A stretch of DNA of 64,000 bases from G963663315 sp963668255 (GTDB lineage: Bacteria; Pseudomonadota; Gammaproteobacteria; Arenicellales; Poriferihabitantaceae), in NCBI GenBank assembly GCA_965116595.1, contig OZ220708.1, positions 992,001 through 1,056,000 of the forward strand, given 5' to 3'. A program made the translations under genes and the position numbers. Below, in pieces: positions 1 to 8,394 of this stretch (position 1 is the first letter of the stretch; every line of letters begins with the position of its first letter). The notes beneath the pieces were generated by a model that was not told where the DNA came from, ran no database searches, and saw only the letters and a program-made list of their open reading frames with translations.

Positions 1-576
1 CTGGGAAACAATCAGCAACTCCCGCACCCCGGCGCTGATCAGAGCTTCGGCTTCGGCTATCACATCACAGGCCGGGCGACTGTTGAGCTTCCCCCGCATC
101 TGAGGAATAATGCAAAACGAACAATGATGGTTGCAGCCCTCCGATATTTTCAGATACGCATAGTGTCTGGGAGTCAGCTTCAAACCACCCGGTGGAACCA
201 GATCCTGGAAAGGGTCATGGACCGGGGGCAAGTGCTGATGCACTGCCTGCATGACTTGCTGCGTTGCATCAGGGCCGGTTACCGAAAGCACCTCGGGATG
301 GGCCTGTTTGACGATATCGCCTTTCGCACCCAGGCATCCAGTAACGATCACCCTGCCATTTTCAGCCAGCGCCTCACCAATGGCTGCCAATGATTCCTCG
401 ATCGCATCATCAATGAAACCGCAGGTGTTGACGATGACCAGGTCCGAATCATTGTATTGCGCCGAAATTTGATAACCCTGCACACGCAACTCAGTCAGAA
501 TCCGTTCCGAATCCACTGTCGCCTTGGCGCAACCGAGGCTGACGAAACCGACCTTGCCCGGCAACCCTGCCACCAT
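1..576 (-). CDS. rimO: Ribosomal protein S12 methylthiotransferase RimO, N-terminal part (cut by window edge)
   Basis: Reading the minus strand from ATG at 576 gives 192 codons open to the window edge. RimO is a radical-SAM enzyme with two iron-sulfur clusters that methylthiolates an aspartate of ribosomal protein S12. The N-terminal UPF0004 domain shows the expected cysteines in SLGCAK, NTCGFID and TGCLGA, and the radical-SAM triad is seen as CNHHCSFC at about residues 145-152. NTCGFIDDAIEESLAAIGEA is typical of RimO rather than MiaB. The C-terminal TRAM domain lies outside the window. The cysteine-cluster protein gene lies 43 bp upstream on the same strand. Confidence 0.93.
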   Translation of the reverse strand, partial: MVAGLPGKVGFVSLGCAKATVDSERILTELRVQGYQISAQYNDSDLVIVNTCGFIDDAIEESLAAIGEALAENGRVIVTGCLGAKGDIVKQAHPEVLSVTGPDATQQVMQAVHQHLPPVHDPFQDLVPPGGLKLTPRHYAYLKISEGCNHHCSFCIIPQMRGKLNSRPACDVIAEAEALISAGVRELLIVSQ

Positions 577-619
577 GATCAACCAGCCGCCAAGCGGTGA
601 CTTTGACACATATTACAGT

Positions 620-1498
620 TTAATTTCCGGACTCGGAAAGATTGTCAGCCTGGCCTTCAGCCAATCGTTGTTTCCTTTTTTGCACACGCCGCCGTTTTGC
701 ATCAGAGTTTACATTTATGCTCATTTCGCCGTACAGGACCTGTTTCAGGAAACGGCATGAGAACTGGAACAGTTTATCTTCATCCTCTGTCATATCCTGC
801 TTCTCCTGACCATCTATATCAAATATTTCTGTAAATCCGGGACTTTGCAGAAATGCACGGAAGTTATCGATATCATAACTGCACATATCAAACAACTGCA
901 GCGAACGAGGCGTTGGCGCACCCACAGTGGGTCCCGAAGAACGCTTTTTAAGAACGATATCCCGCCACTCCCGATTTTTCTCGTCATACTCCACAAGACC
1001 CTGTTCTTCACGATACTCCCTCACGGTCAGTGTACGGGGTTCCTCATGTCCCTTGCAGTGAGGTTCCTTGACCAGAAAGTAAAGATCCTCGACCTCGGCC
1101 GCACCCTGTTTTCTGACTCCCATGGAACCCAGGGCATAATAGCGACAGGCCGTAGGTCTGTCTTCATAAACGCTGCAACCCTCCTCCGTCAGGAACACAC
1201 AGGCAGTAGATCCGGGCCGGGTGGCCAGTTTCAAACCGGGCATATCATGGGCATCCATTGGAAATGGCATGGTATATTTCGCAACCCACTCAGAAGATGA
1301 AATATTTTCCCGCCGCTTCAGTCGCTGGATATCATATGGCATCAAGGTGATGTCGATATTCTTGCAACATTCATTAAAACAGGAAATGTTTTTATGGCAA
1401 TGAAATTGAATTTCACTGTCCAGGGTCAATTCAACCGGATTGACAGGACTTTCATGAGGAATTTCTTCCTTGATTTTTTCGAGATCTTCCAGCGACAT
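620..1498 (-). CDS. YkgJ-type cysteine-cluster (Zn/Fe-chelating) protein
   Basis: A 292-residue protein carrying the CxxxC...CC type cluster of the YkgJ/UPF0153 family: FHCHKNISCFNECCKNID near residues 33-50, then TACVFLTEEGCSVYEDRPTACRYYA split over further conserved cysteines near 97-120. Family members are thought to bind zinc or an iron-sulfur cluster; no reaction is established. The C-terminal 50 residues are charged and end in a basic stretch. It stands directly upstream of rimO on the same strand, so the two may be co-transcribed. The start at 1498 is the first ATG of the frame and precedes the conserved domain by about 30 residues. Family call is firm; function is unknown. Confidence 0.8.
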   Translation of the reverse strand: MSLEDLEKIKEEIPHESPVNPVELTLDSEIQFHCHKNISCFNECCKNIDITLMPYDIQRLKRRENISSSEWVAKYTMPFPMDAHDMPGLKLATRPGSTACVFLTEEGCSVYEDRPTACRYYALGSMGVRKQGAAEVEDLYFLVKEPHCKGHEEPRTLTVREYREEQGLVEYDEKNREWRDIVLKKRSSGPTVGAPTPRSLQLFDMCSYDIDNFRAFLQSPGFTEIFDIDGQEKQDMTEDEDKLFQFSCRFLKQVLYGEMSINVNSDAKRRRVQKRKQRLAEGQADNLSESGN

Positions 1499-1703
1499 TT
1501 ATTGGGCAACTCCGTAGAAACAGATGTAAAATCAATAACACCTGATAATAACGCCTGCACCGTGTTCAGGCAATTTAACCTGGCTGATATGCCTGATATT
1601 TGTCACAATCCACGCTGAATCCGAATCTTTTATCTGAATTTGCCCAGTTTTCGAACATTATCCTGTCCGCGCGTCGAACGACCCACACTGATTTGCCAAC
1701 AAT

Positions 1704-3083
1704 ATGCCACTTGAAATAATTATTCTAGCAGCCGGACAGGGCACAAGAATGCACTCTGATTTACCAAAGGCGCTTCATCGGGTAGGCGGTAAGCCAATGC
1801 TGCAACATCTACTCGAAACGGCAACCGGGCTTGCGCCTGCACGGATCCATGTTGTCGTCGGGTATGGTAAGGCACAGGTCATATCTGTAATCGAAGAATA
1901 CTGTCCCTCCCTGATTTCAGACAAACAGCCAAAATGGGTCGAGCAGGCCAGACAGCAGGGAACAGGTCATGCCGTAATGCAGGCATTACCGGATATTGCG
2001 GGAGATTCATCGGTACTGATTCTGAACGGTGATGTCCCGTTAATTTCTCTGGGAACGCTCAAACGAGTCATTGCACACGGTGAGAATCTGAACCTGCTCA
2101 CCGTATCCCTCGATGATCCTCACGCAATGGGTCGGATTATCCGAGATGACCAGAATGCGATTATCGGCATAATTGAGGAAAAAGATGCCACCAATGCACA
2201 AAAAAAAATCAAGGAAGTCAATACAAACTGTCTGTGCGCCAGGGCGCACCAGTTGAACAGGTGGCTGACTTCGATCAATTCCACAAACGCACAAAATGAA
2301 TTCTACCTGACCGATGCAATCGAATATGCGGTCCGGGACGGAGTAAGCATACAAAGCATTTCTCCTGACTCCAATACCGAAACCCTTGGCGTAAACAGCA
2401 AGGCCGACCTCGGTCGACTGGAGAGAATCTACCAGTTGCAGGTTGCTGAAAAAATGATGAAGCAGGGTATCACACTGTTGGATCATTCACGCTTTGACCT
2501 GCGCGGAACCTGTGATTTTGGCAAGGATTGCGTGGTTGATATCAACGTGATAATCGAAGGACGGGTCAAACTTGGCGACGGTGTGATGATCGGGCCGAAT
2601 ACAATCATCCGGAACACGACCATTGGCGAAAACTGCATGATCGAGGCCAACAGTTTGATCGATAATGCCGTGGTCGGGAGAAATTGCCGGATCGGCCCAT
2701 TTGCACGAATTCGCCCCGGGACTGTGCTTGAAGACGAGGTACGAATCGGGAATTTCGTCGAAGTGAAAAACAGCCAGATAAAGGATCAGAGTAAGGTCAA
2801 TCACCTATCCTATGTAGGAGACAGCGAGGTCGGCAAACACGTGAATTTTGGCGCCGGCGTCATTACCTGTAATTACGACGGAGCCAACAAACACAAAACG
2901 GTAATTGGCGATGATGTGTTCGTCGGATCATCCAGCCAACTGGTAGCGCCGCTCACGATTGCCGACGGGGCGACCATTGGAGCAGGCTCGACCATTACCC
3001 ATGATGTGACCCGCGATTCGCTGGCAGTCGCTCGTGTACGACAGCGTTCGGTCAGGAACTGGAAACGGCCTGAAAAGAAATAG
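1704..3083 (+). CDS. glmU: Bifunctional GlmU: N-acetylglucosamine-1-phosphate uridyltransferase / glucosamine-1-phosphate acetyltransferase
   Basis: GlmU makes UDP-GlcNAc, the precursor of peptidoglycan and LPS, in the cytoplasm. The 459-residue length is normal. The nucleotidyltransferase domain (about 1-225) opens with LAAGQGTRMHSDLPKALH, the NTP-binding signature with its lysine. The second half (about 250-450) is a left-handed beta-helix of hexapeptide repeats (for example IGPNTIIRN, IEANSLIDNAVVG), with the acetyltransferase motif NFGAGVITCNYDG near 385. glmS, which makes its substrate precursor glucosamine-6-phosphate, follows 102 bp downstream on the same strand, as in many gammaproteobacteria. 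Confidence 0.98.
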   Translation: MPLEIIILAAGQGTRMHSDLPKALHRVGGKPMLQHLLETATGLAPARIHVVVGYGKAQVISVIEEYCPSLISDKQPKWVEQARQQGTGHAVMQALPDIAGDSSVLILNGDVPLISLGTLKRVIAHGENLNLLTVSLDDPHAMGRIIRDDQNAIIGIIEEKDATNAQKKIKEVNTNCLCARAHQLNRWLTSINSTNAQNEFYLTDAIEYAVRDGVSIQSISPDSNTETLGVNSKADLGRLERIYQLQVAEKMMKQGITLLDHSRFDLRGTCDFGKDCVVDINVIIEGRVKLGDGVMIGPNTIIRNTTIGENCMIEANSLIDNAVVGRNCRIGPFARIRPGTVLEDEVRIGNFVEVKNSQIKDQSKVNHLSYVGDSEVGKHVNFGAGVITCNYDGANKHKTVIGDDVFVGSSSQLVAPLTIADGATIGAGSTITHDVTRDSLAVARVRQRSVRNWKRPEKK

Positions 3084-3109
3084 ACGCCAGCCGATAAATG
3101 TTATTGACA

Positions 3110-3198
3110 GGAAACAGGCTATGTACGACGTAGGGGCCGGTCACTGTGCCGGCCCGGCCATCATGTTATCACCCGGAAACAGGTTATGTGCGGGATAG
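3110..3198 (+). promoter_or_regulatory. glmS leader with repeated initiation site and a possible 25-codon upstream reading frame
   Basis: A 15-bp block GGAAACAGGYTATGT occurs twice, at 3110-3124 and 3175-3189, with one mismatch. The second copy is the ribosome-binding site and ATG of glmS. The first copy sets up an ATG at 3121 that opens a 25-codon frame ending at TAG 3196-3198, which overlaps the glmS start in another frame. A GC-rich hairpin lies between the copies. This could be a translated leader that couples to glmS, or simply a local duplication. There is no experimental or family support that I know of. Confidence 0.3.
3134..3155 (+). other. GC-rich hairpin in the glmU-glmS gap
   Basis: GGGCCGG and CCGGCCC form a perfect 7-bp stem around an 8-nt loop. 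No run of T follows, so it is not a standard intrinsic terminator. In the messenger it could mark a processing site between glmU and glmS, which is a known point of control in enteric bacteria, but nothing here proves that. Confidence 0.5.
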
Positions 3199-5018
3199 TC
3201 GGTGCAGTCGCAAAGTCTGATGCCCTTCCGATCCTGCTGGATGGACTGAAACGTCTTGAATACCGTGGGTACGATTCTGCCGGCATTGCGGTGATCGACC
3301 CGGACAGGAATATTTCACGCACCCGTACCGTCGGTAAAATCATCGAACTGGAAAAGGCGCTTTCCAGTTCCGACATCATGCATGGCACAGCCGGGATCGC
3401 CCATACTCGCTGGGCAACCCATGGCCCTCCCACGGAAATCAACGCCCACCCCCACATGAGCGGTAATCGAATTGCGCTGGTCTGCAATGGCATTATCGAA
3501 AACCACGACAGCCTCAGACAAACGCAAATCGCAAATGGAATGGAATTTCACTCCGACACCGACACCGAAGTCATCGTCAACGAAATACATCGACATATCC
3601 AGGACGGCCTTGATCTTCTGGAATCGGTCAAGGCGACGATAGCGGTACTGGAAGGCGCATTTGCCTTTGGCGTTATCAGCGCAGATGATCCAGACCGCCT
3701 GATCGGAGCGCGAAGAGGCTCGCCGCTGGTGGTGGGAATCGGCCAGGGTGAATCATTCATTGCTTCAGACATGTCCGCGCTGATTCCGGTAACGCAGGAA
3801 TTCTTCATTCTCGAAAATGGCGATATCGTCGATATCAAGGGCGATAATATCACTATCATCGACCAATCAGGCCAGCCTCAACACAGGGATATAAAAGTCA
3901 GTGCATTATCGACAGACGCCACTGAACTTGGAGATTATCGTCACTACATGGAGAAGGAGATTCATGAACAAGGGGTTGCGATTGCCAATACCCTGGAAGG
4001 ACGGCTCACCGGAACCCGCATCCTTGAGGCCTGTTTCGGCAACGGCGCCGACGCTGTCTTCGATCATACCCGGTCGGTTCAGATAATCGCCTGCGGAACC
4101 AGTTACTATGCGGGCATGGTAGCCCGCCACTGGTTTGAGGAGATTGGTGTGCCCTGCCAGGTCGAGATTGCCAGTGAATTTCATTCCCGCAGTCATGCTG
4201 TGCCTGACGATTGCCTGGTGGTCGCCCTGTCCCAGTCCGGCGAGACCGCCGATACGCTTACTGCCCTCTCCCTGGCTAAATCAGTGGGCTATAAACATTT
4301 CCTGGCTATCTGCAACGTTGCGGAAAGCAGCCTGGTCAGGGAAACCGACCTGACCCTGATGACCCATGCCGGACCGGAAATCGGGGTAGCCTCGACCAAG
4401 GCATTCACCACTCAGTTGGCTGCACTGCGCCTGCTGACCATCGCTGTTGGCCGCAGATTCAATCTGACCGAAGAGGATGAAGCTAGGCTGGTCAAGGAAC
4501 TGCGGGAACTACCCGGCAAGGTAGAGAGTTCGCTGGAGCTCGAACCTGACATCCGGGTCATTGCAGAACAGTTTGCAAACAAGCATCATGCCCTGTTTCT
4601 GGGGCGTGGCGTACACTACCCGATTGCTCTGGAAGGAGCGTTGAAACTAAAGGAAATTTCATACATTCATGCGGAAGCCTACCCGGCCGGAGAACTGAAG
4701 CATGGCCCGTTGGCGCTGGTGGACAAAGAAATGCCCGTCATCTCGGTCGCACCCAATGATCGACTGCTGAACAAGCTCAAGGGCAACATCGAAGAAGTGC
4801 GTGCACGAGGCGGGAAACTGATCGTTTTCGCCGACTCCAACGCCAGAATGACCGATCAGGAAAATCTCCAGGTCACCAATGTAGCCCCTGTCGACAGCTC
4901 CATTGCACCTGTCATTTTCACTATTCCCCTCCAGCTTCTCGCCTACCACGTTGCGGTGATCAAGGGTACCGACGTGGACAAACCCAGAAACCTGGCCAAG
5001 TCGGTTACTGTGGAATAG
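3186..5018 (+). CDS. glmS: Glutamine--fructose-6-phosphate aminotransferase (isomerizing)
   Basis: GlmS uses glutamine to turn fructose-6-phosphate into glucosamine-6-phosphate, the entry to amino-sugar synthesis. At 610 residues it is full length. The N-terminal nucleophile is Cys2 in MCGIVGAVA, which fixes the start at ATG 3186. The glutaminase domain (about 1-240) includes YRGYDSAGIAV and HTRWATHG; two SIS sugar-isomerase domains follow, with CGTSYYAG and the SQSGETADT motif. The C-terminus ends in KSVTVE, the region that Tn7-type elements recognise from the DNA side. The last 34 codons are repeated about 5.3 kb downstream. Confidence 0.98.
   Translation: MCGIVGAVAKSDALPILLDGLKRLEYRGYDSAGIAVIDPDRNISRTRTVGKIIELEKALSSSDIMHGTAGIAHTRWATHGPPTEINAHPHMSGNRIALVCNGIIENHDSLRQTQIANGMEFHSDTDTEVIVNEIHRHIQDGLDLLESVKATIAVLEGAFAFGVISADDPDRLIGARRGSPLVVGIGQGESFIASDMSALIPVTQEFFILENGDIVDIKGDNITIIDQSGQPQHRDIKVSALSTDATELGDYRHYMEKEIHEQGVAIANTLEGRLTGTRILEACFGNGADAVFDHTRSVQIIACGTSYYAGMVARHWFEEIGVPCQVEIASEFHSRSHAVPDDCLVVALSQSGETADTLTALSLAKSVGYKHFLAICNVAESSLVRETDLTLMTHAGPEIGVASTKAFTTQLAALRLLTIAVGRRFNLTEEDEARLVKELRELPGKVESSLELEPDIRVIAEQFANKHHALFLGRGVHYPIALEGALKLKEISYIHAEAYPAGELKHGPLALVDKEMPVISVAPNDRLLNKLKGNIEEVRARGGKLIVFADSNARMTDQENLQVTNVAPVDSSIAPVIFTIPLQLLAYHVAVIKGTDVDKPRNLAKSVTVE
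4917..5018 (+). repeat. glmS 3' end, copy 1 (inside intact glmS)
   Basis: These last 34 codons of glmS, stop included, recur at 10230-10331. The two copies match at 98 of 102 positions. The four differences (TTC/TTT, ACT/ACC, ATT/ATC, GCC/GCT) are all silent third-codon changes within the first nine codons; 4944-5018 is identical in both copies. Similarity ends at the TAG. The segment corresponds to the part of glmS bound by TnsD in attTn7. I read it as the left attachment site of an integrated element. Confidence 0.85.
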
Positions 5019-5091
5019 GTACCGCCAGTACACTCCTTAGATTGCAAAATAATTGCTGTGTCAATAACACGAGACCTGGAATTATTAATCA

Positions 5092-6204
5092 ATGAGAATA
5101 AAAAACATATTTGTACACCAACTCAAGATTCCATTTAAGCCACTCGGTAGTCTGTGGATTGGGCGAAGAAAACCGCCCTGCCTGGATAGTACAGTTGTCG
5201 TTTTAACTACAGAATCAGGTCAAACAGGTGTTGGAGAAACCTGTCCTATTGGCTCGGTCTACCTGCCCGCATTCGCACTTGGGGTACGAGCGGCTATCGA
5301 AGAAATGGCTCCGGCGCTCATTGGAGAAGATGCAACGAATATCGCTCGAATCGCTCAGGTGATGGATGGTTCGCTGTTTGGACATGACTACGCAAAAGCA
5401 GCAATCGATATTGCTTGTTGGGACCTGCTGGGAAAAAGTATGGGTTTAAGCATTAGTGCCATCATGGGTGGACGACACCAGATCACGATTCCAGCTTACG
5501 CCTCCATTCCACTAGATTCACCAAAAGAAATGGTCGCCTGCACCAGGGAAAGACGTACGGAAGGATATCAGCATTTCCAGGTAAAGGTTGGAGGTGATCC
5601 CATTGAGGACGTTGCCCGTGCCAGGGCAGTGCTTGGCGAAGCCAGGAAAGGTGAAGTGTTTATGGTCGACGCCAATCGCGGCTGGTCCAAACCTGACGCG
5701 TTACGCGCGGTGGCGGCATTGAATCAGGGACCAAAATTCGCCGACTGCTATATCGAACAACCGTGCGCCACATACGATGAGTGTCTGGTGGTCAGGTCGA
5801 AATGCCCGCAGCCGATGATTCTGGACGAGGTTATCGATACCATTAAATATCTTGCTAAAGCAATCAAGGATAAAGCATTGGACGGCTTGGTCATTAAAAT
5901 CACTCATGCGGGCGGCCTGAGTAAAGCTCGCTTATTGCGGGATGTTTGTCTGCACCATGGAATCAAGATGCGAATAGAGGACACCGCCGGCACGGAAATT
6001 ACCCGAGCCACCCAAGCGCAATTAGCCGCAGCAACACCACCTCATATGTTGTTGGGGTCCTACTCCTTTCTCCATTCACTACCTCCTTCGGCACAGGGGA
6101 CACCTGAGCTTTTGGATGGCAGGTTACACTTAAACAATGAACCGGGTTTGGGAATCACCCCTGATATGAGTGTATTGGGGAAACCCGTGGCATATTACGA
6201 GTAA
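5092..6204 (+). CDS. Enolase-superfamily enzyme of the mandelate racemase/muconate lactonizing type (cis-3-hydroxyproline dehydratase or hydroxyproline-betaine epimerase-like)
   Basis: A 370-residue member of the mandelate racemase/muconate lactonizing group, which abstract the alpha proton of a carboxylate using two lysines and one magnesium ion. Visible residues: base K165 in HFQVKVGG (the first K of the usual KxK motif is Q), metal ligands D193 in MVDANRGW, E222 in IEQPC and D245 in ILDEV, and second base K269 in VIKITHAGG. GETCPIG near 48-54 and the overall pattern resemble cis-3-hydroxy-L-proline dehydratases and hydroxyproline-betaine 2-epimerases. The substrate cannot be fixed from sequence. 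It lies 73 bp after glmS and 12 bp before a related gene, so the two form a pair. No transporter or regulator is adjacent. Confidence 0.82.
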   Translation: MRIKNIFVHQLKIPFKPLGSLWIGRRKPPCLDSTVVVLTTESGQTGVGETCPIGSVYLPAFALGVRAAIEEMAPALIGEDATNIARIAQVMDGSLFGHDYAKAAIDIACWDLLGKSMGLSISAIMGGRHQITIPAYASIPLDSPKEMVACTRERRTEGYQHFQVKVGGDPIEDVARARAVLGEARKGEVFMVDANRGWSKPDALRAVAALNQGPKFADCYIEQPCATYDECLVVRSKCPQPMILDEVIDTIKYLAKAIKDKALDGLVIKITHAGGLSKARLLRDVCLHHGIKMRIEDTAGTEITRATQAQLAAATPPHMLLGSYSFLHSLPPSAQGTPELLDGRLHLNNEPGLGITPDMSVLGKPVAYYE

Positions 6205-6216
6205 GGAGACCATAAA

Positions 6217-7320
6217 ATGAAAATGACTAAAATCTCCGTCTTTCAAGTGAATCTGCCTTTCGATAAAGGGGTATATAAACTTTCCGGTGGTCGTACCTGG
6301 GAGGCCATGGATACGACTGTAGTACGTATCGATACCGATACTGGTGTAGTGGGTTGGGGAGAAACCTGCCCGTTCGGGCCCAATTACATCGAGGCATTCG
6401 CTCTGGGCGCTCGAGCTGGAATCAAGGAGCTTGCTCCCTCACTTCTCGGCCTCGACCCGTCTCAGCCGAATGTGGCGCTCTCAACCATGAACCATAATAT
6501 GCTTGGACATCCCTATGTCAAACACGCGATAGATATGGCCTGTTGGGATATATTGGGTAAGCGCGCCAACCAACCGCTTTACAAATTATTCGGGGGAATG
6601 TTGACCAAATCGGCACCTGTTGCTGGAGGGATTCCAATTGAGCATGGGGAAGCTATGGAGAACAGACTTGTCGAGTTGAGACGACGCAACTGCAAACAAT
6701 TTTCCTGTAAAGCAAGTGGAGATGTTGAACAGGACATCACCTACATCAATGAATTGGGTGAATTGATGCATTTCGGCGAGTCGGTCAAATTTGATGCCAA
6801 TGGTGGTTGGCGAGTGGATGAGGCGATCAGAGTAATGCGTGCTACGGAAAAGATCGATATTTACTTTGAACAGCCCTGCGCGAGTTTTGAAGAGTGCAAA
6901 ACCGTACGCCAATCCTGCGGTAGACCCATTGTATTGGACGAGTGTGCTTTGACATTATCCGATATTTTAAAAGCCTGGAATGAAGGGGTTTGCGACGCGG
7001 TTAATTTGAAAATAGGCCGTGTCGGTGGGTTGTCTCATGCCATGGAAATTCGAAATCTGTGTGTATCACTGGGGATTCCTGTTCATATCCAGTGTACAGG
7101 TGGGAGTAGTATCACCCAGGCGTCGATTGTGCATTTGGCTCACTCGACACCAACCGATCGACTGCTCTGGATATGGGATATTGGCGACCTGGCCAGCTTC
7201 GCTACCGTTAAAAACCCGATTCTAAAACAAGAAGGCAAAATGCGAGCCCATGAATTACCGGGATTGGGAGTTGATCCGATAGCTGAAGTCTTGGGAGTTC
7301 CGTTGGCCGAGTATCAATAG
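6217..7320 (+). CDS. Second mandelate racemase/muconate lactonizing family enzyme
   Basis: A 367-residue paralogue of the preceding enzyme, preceded by TAAGGAG as ribosome-binding site. Catalytic positions line up: K165 in QFSCKASG, D193 in FDANGGW, E218 in FEQPC, D241 in VLDEC, and K265 in NLKIGRVGG. The lysine neighbourhood SCKAS is less typical than the VKVGG of its neighbour, so the two enzymes probably act on different compounds or on opposite faces of the same one. Both share the GETCP-G motif near residue 49. Likely role is epimerisation or dehydration in catabolism of a proline-betaine or hydroxyproline-like compound; this is inference from the family only. Confidence 0.8.
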   Translation: MKMTKISVFQVNLPFDKGVYKLSGGRTWEAMDTTVVRIDTDTGVVGWGETCPFGPNYIEAFALGARAGIKELAPSLLGLDPSQPNVALSTMNHNMLGHPYVKHAIDMACWDILGKRANQPLYKLFGGMLTKSAPVAGGIPIEHGEAMENRLVELRRRNCKQFSCKASGDVEQDITYINELGELMHFGESVKFDANGGWRVDEAIRVMRATEKIDIYFEQPCASFEECKTVRQSCGRPIVLDECALTLSDILKAWNEGVCDAVNLKIGRVGGLSHAMEIRNLCVSLGIPVHIQCTGGSSITQASIVHLAHSTPTDRLLWIWDIGDLASFATVKNPILKQEGKMRAHELPGLGVDPIAEVLGVPLAEYQ

Positions 7321-7434
7321 CGTAGATTTGTCGCTATGTATATCTGAACAAGTCATCCGGCGAGTAATCGGCTTCCTAAGGAAAAAGCACTTGTCTTTCA
7401 TCAAAAACAGCCTTCAACTCAACCGGCAAAGGGA

Positions 7435-7463
7435 TTGTATATCAAGAAGCGCTTCTATATAAT
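7435..7463 (+). promoter_or_regulatory. Promoter of the PIN toxin-antitoxin pair with palindromic operator
   Basis: TTGTAT (7435-7440) and TATAAT (7458-7463) are separated by exactly 17 bp. The spacer holds AGAAGCGCTTCT (7445-7456), a perfect 12-bp palindrome. A repressor bound there would block RNA polymerase, the classical arrangement for a self-repressing antitoxin. The antitoxin ATG follows at 7498. Confidence 0.7.
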
Positions 7464-7497
7464 GTTAGAACATTTATATTTAATAGTTAGTAACTTT

Positions 7498-7911
7498 ATG
7501 AGCGCATCAAAATATCAACCCCTGGAAAACCATCTGAAAACCTGTGGTTTGAGGGAAATACCGATGGCCTTTAAGGAAATCGAAGCTGTTATCCAGGATA
7601 ATCTTCCGCCTTCAGCCCGGAAGCATCGGCCCTGGTGGAGCAATAATCCCTCAAACAGCGTTATGACCAAATCCTGGCTTGCCGCAGGATACAAGACAAC
7701 CAGGGTAAAACTCGAGAGCGAGTGCCTGGTTTTTGTCAGAGACGATACGCTGGCCCCCCCTCAAACGCTGCCCCCGGCTTCCGGAAATGGTTCGGTCGGG
7801 CATCCGGTTCTGGGCTGCATGAGCGGCACTGTAACGGTGGCCGATGATCTTGACCTGACGGATCCGGCCATGCCGGAATGGGCGGATATGGCTCAGAATA
7901 CAACCGTATAG
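7498..7911 (+). CDS. Antitoxin of a type II system: DUF7662-like N-terminus with a VapB/AbrB-type C-terminal tail
   Basis: A 137-residue protein. The N-terminal half (about 4-70) has the pattern YQPLENHL...FKEIEAVI...LPPSARKHRPWWSN...WLAAGY seen in small DUF7662-type proteins. The C-terminal tail (LGCMSGTVTVADDLDLTDPA...EWAD) resembles the toxin-binding tails of VapB, Phd and AbrB-type antitoxins. The PIN toxin starts 2 bp after its stop. I chose ATG 7498, because the frame upstream of it overlaps the promoter. The N-terminal part probably binds the palindrome in its own promoter. The domain assignment comes from memory of family patterns and is the weakest point. Confidence 0.65.
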   Translation: MSASKYQPLENHLKTCGLREIPMAFKEIEAVIQDNLPPSARKHRPWWSNNPSNSVMTKSWLAAGYKTTRVKLESECLVFVRDDTLAPPQTLPPASGNGSVGHPVLGCMSGTVTVADDLDLTDPAMPEWADMAQNTTV

Positions 7912-7913
7912 AA

Positions 7914-8327
7914 ATGAATGATCTGCTTCTTGATACCTGCGCGGTTATCTGGACGGGAAACGGCGACCCGATTGATGAGGATGCCATAGCCCAGCTTGAC
8001 GCAAGCCACCGTGAAGGCCGCCGAATCTGGGTCTCGCCATTCTCGGCCTGGGAACTGGGCTTGCTGGTCTCCCGCGCACGGCTGAGACTGGAGCGTCCGG
8101 TGGCGACCTGGTTCGAGGACTATGTGACCAAAGGCCGGATCACGCTTACCGGGATTTCTCCACGCATTCTTGTGGACTCGTCATTTCTGCCAGGCACATC
8201 GCCAACCGACCCGGCTGACCGGATCATTATTGCCACTGCCCGCGCAATGAACCTGTCCATTGTCACCCGCGATTACCGGATCCTGGCCTACGCTTCCGAA
8301 GGCCATGTCCGGGCGTTGCGCTGTTAG
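7914..8327 (+). CDS. PIN-domain toxin (VapC-like ribonuclease)
   Basis: A 137-residue PIN protein, the usual length. PIN toxins cut RNA with a metal ion held by acidic residues. Visible ones: D7 in LLLDTCAVIW, E in SAWELGLL near 46, D in PTDPADRIIIATA near 104, and D in IVTRDYRI near 122. The start at ATG 7914 lies 2 bp beyond the stop of the antitoxin, giving tight coupling. The GC content is higher than that of the genes before it. Identification as a toxin rests on the PIN residues plus the antitoxin-like partner. Confidence 0.85.
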   Translation: MNDLLLDTCAVIWTGNGDPIDEDAIAQLDASHREGRRIWVSPFSAWELGLLVSRARLRLERPVATWFEDYVTKGRITLTGISPRILVDSSFLPGTSPTDPADRIIIATARAMNLSIVTRDYRILAYASEGHVRALRC

Positions 8328-8356
8328 GCCAACGCCGCCGCTTGTCATTTCCGCGC

Positions 8357-8394
8357 AGAGCCTGCCCTCGACCCCGATTGGGGGCGGGAATCCA
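8357..8394 (+). repeat. Dispersed repeat, copy A (short form)
   Basis: The stretch from AGAGCCTGCCCTCGACCCCG to GCGGGAATCCA aligns with copy C at 40397-40435 in the same orientation and shares the CCTGYCCYCGA core with copies B and D. It contains the inverted pair CCCCGAT/TTGGGG. The 320 bp between the PIN toxin and the next gene hold this repeat and nothing else that I recognise. Confidence 0.7.

Noticed and set aside
3084..3185. A glmS ribozyme in the leader
   Set aside because: The leader is too short and lacks the known core; the ribozyme is also typical of Gram-positive bacteria.
5019..5091. A Tn7 end directly behind glmS
   Set aside because: I see no TGTG...CACA end or 22-bp TnsB sites here or before 10230, and no tns genes in the window.
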